From Desulfocapsaceae bacterium (GTDB taxonomy: Bacteria > Desulfobacterota > Desulfobulbia > Desulfobulbales > Desulfocapsaceae): a DNA stretch of 64,000 bases. A model generated the notes under the pieces. The model was not told where the DNA came from. It saw only the letters and a list, made by a program, of their open reading frames with translations, and did not search any database. Positions 63,142 through 64,000 of the stretch are shown here, piece by piece. The position numbers and the translations under genes are program-made. The DNA lies in assembly GCA_031292275.1 (NCBI GenBank), contig JARLHL010000039.1:1-64000 (forward strand). Direction: 5' to 3'. How positions within the stretch are numbered: the stretch's first letter is position 1; the number at the start of each line of letters is the position of its first letter.

Positions 63142-63873
63142 TTAGTGCAGGTGGGCCTGGACTTTATTTTTGAGTTTGATCAGGGCTTGACTGTGCAGCT
63201 GCGACACTCGCCCCTCGGAAATTTCCATCGCCTCGGCGATTTCTTTCTGGGTCAGTTCCTCGTAATAGTACAACGAGATGACCAGCTGTTCCTTTTCGGA
63301 CAGCTTTTTAAGGATTTCAGCCATGATCTTCGTCAGTTCATGGTTCTCGAGGCGGGTTCCGGGCAAGGAGTTCTCGTTGAGGTCCTCCAGGGTGTCGATG
63401 AAGGTCTTTCCCTGCTCGGAGTTGTCCAGGGTCTCATTCAGGCTTACGCAGCCCAGATGGCTTACCTCCCCGAGCATCTTGTGGTATTCGTCCAGAGAAA
63501 CTCCCAGGGCCTGAGCCATTTCGTGGTCATCCGGATCCCTGACGAGCCTGCGCTCCAGTTGGGAGAGGGTCCTGGCTATTTTGTTCTGTTTATCGCGCAG
63601 AGATCGGGAAAACCAGTCGAGTTTGCGCATCTCGTCGAGGATTGCGCCTCTGATTCGATATTCGGCAAAGGTCTTGAAAAGGATATTTTTCGAGGAATCA
63701 AATTTGTTGGCTGCATCAATGAGTCCCACCATGCCGGCGCTGCGCATGTCATCGCGGTTCATGAAGGATGGCACCTGGGTAACCATGCGGCCGACGAGGA
63801 TATCCACAAGATCCAGATTGTCCCGGATAAGCTTGGATTTGTCGTCAGGTTGCGGGGGTTGTGTGTAGAGCAT
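63142..63873 (-). CDS. fliA: RNA polymerase sigma factor for flagellar genes (sigma-28)
   Basis: 243 residues. Region 2 is GRMVTQVPSFMNRDDMRSAGMVGLIDAANKFD with FKTFAEYRIRGAILDEMRKLDWFSRSLRDK, and region 4 YYYEELTQKEIAEAMEISEGRVSQLHSQALIKL. This is the short form of the sigma-28 family. It starts 6 nt after the flhG stop. FlgM, its anti-sigma, is encoded in the same cluster. Confidence 0.95.
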   Translation of the reverse strand: MLYTQPPQPDDKSKLIRDNLDLVDILVGRMVTQVPSFMNRDDMRSAGMVGLIDAANKFDSSKNILFKTFAEYRIRGAILDEMRKLDWFSRSLRDKQNKIARTLSQLERRLVRDPDDHEMAQALGVSLDEYHKMLGEVSHLGCVSLNETLDNSEQGKTFIDTLEDLNENSLPGTRLENHELTKIMAEILKKLSEKEQLVISLYYYEELTQKEIAEAMEISEGRVSQLHSQALIKLKNKVQAHLH

Positions 63874-63879
63874 GATCTC

Positions 63880-64000
63880 TTACCTTCTGCTGCCGAAATT
63901 GAGAAGTTTTTTCCAGAAAAATTGAATATTCCCTTTTGGTACCGATGGGGGGTGTTCCGAACAGAGCCTGGCGGCCAGTTCATTAAAGGCCATGGAGATC
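63880..64000 (-). CDS. flhG: FlhG (MinD-like ATPase), C-terminal end only
   Basis: The minus-strand frame entering from the window edge ends ISMAFNELAARLCSEHPP then SVPKGNIQFFWKKLLNFGSRR and TAA at 63880-63882. The IQFFWKKLL ending directly before fliA is typical of FlhG/YlxH, which limits flagellar number. Only 39 codons are visible, so this rests on the short tail and gene order. Confidence 0.65.
   Translation of the reverse strand, partial: ISMAFNELAARLCSEHPPSVPKGNIQFFWKKLLNFGSRR

Noticed and set aside
1-64000. CRISPR array, IS element or prophage
   Set aside because: No regularly spaced repeats, no transposase or integrase frames, no terminal inverted repeats were seen.

Overview
The window looks like chromosomal DNA of an anaerobic deltaproteobacterium (Desulfobacterota, most likely in or near the Desulfobulbales). 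This rests on three things. The housekeeping block ispE / tRNA-Gln / prs / rplY / pth / carD is followed by rho / rpmE / prfA / prmC / murA. There is a catabolic beta-oxidation operon. The flagellar cluster runs flhG, fliA, flg genes, csrA, fliW. The taxon is inferred from gene content and order only; no marker phylogeny was possible. There is no CRISPR array, insertion sequence or prophage.

Layout. (1) 1-3.1 kb, minus strand: an envelope locus with a periplasmic protein whose signal peptide is broken by a one-base homopolymer change, a 69-residue 'mini-RHS' peptide, a secreted Cys-rich protein, and the start of a large RHS protein that leaves the window. (2) 3.4-13 kb: a 102-nt structured element, two tandem PPK2 polyphosphate kinases and a metallophosphoesterase (minus), then argJ, a CHAD protein, a ParA-like ATPase, a SixA phosphatase, a small Cys protein, a valine-pyruvate aminotransferase and a DUF4177 protein (plus). 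The PPK2/CHAD/ParA/SixA grouping suggests polyphosphate handling. (3) 13-19.5 kb, minus: an iron-uptake region (two feoA, a small Cys-rich membrane protein, feoB) with a shared TTAGG-N4-CCTAA-like operator, preceded by gltX and glnS. (4) 20-33.7 kb, plus: serA, a DUF1844 protein, ispE whose last codons lie inside a tRNA-Gln gene, then prs, rplY, pth, carD, rluD, coaE, rho, rpmE, prfA, prmC and murA.

(5) 33.8-42 kb: an acyl-CoA ligase, citrate synthase with a DUF3786 partner, a fused SpmA/SpmB-type membrane protein, an unknown soluble protein and a flavin reductase. (6) 42-53 kb: a six-gene minus-strand operon (thiolase, 3-hydroxyacyl-CoA dehydrogenase, M24 peptidase homologue, Cys-rich DUF6125 protein, enoyl-CoA hydratase, acyl-CoA dehydrogenase). 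Next to it a multi-pass membrane protein and a second acyl-CoA synthetase are transcribed divergently from an intergenic region with three near-identical GAGCGCTC palindromes, and a TetR regulator follows. Together these look like a regulated fatty-acid activation and oxidation module. (7) 53.3-64 kb, minus: the end of flhG, fliA, a membrane-anchored HTH protein, then flgF, flgG, flgA, flgH, flgI, flgJ, flgM, flgN, flgK, flgL, csrA and fliW.

The points most worth following are the polyphosphate/ParA neighbourhood, the two operator families (iron and fatty acid), the unexplained 102-nt element, the signal-peptide frameshift, and the tRNA-Gln/ispE overlap.
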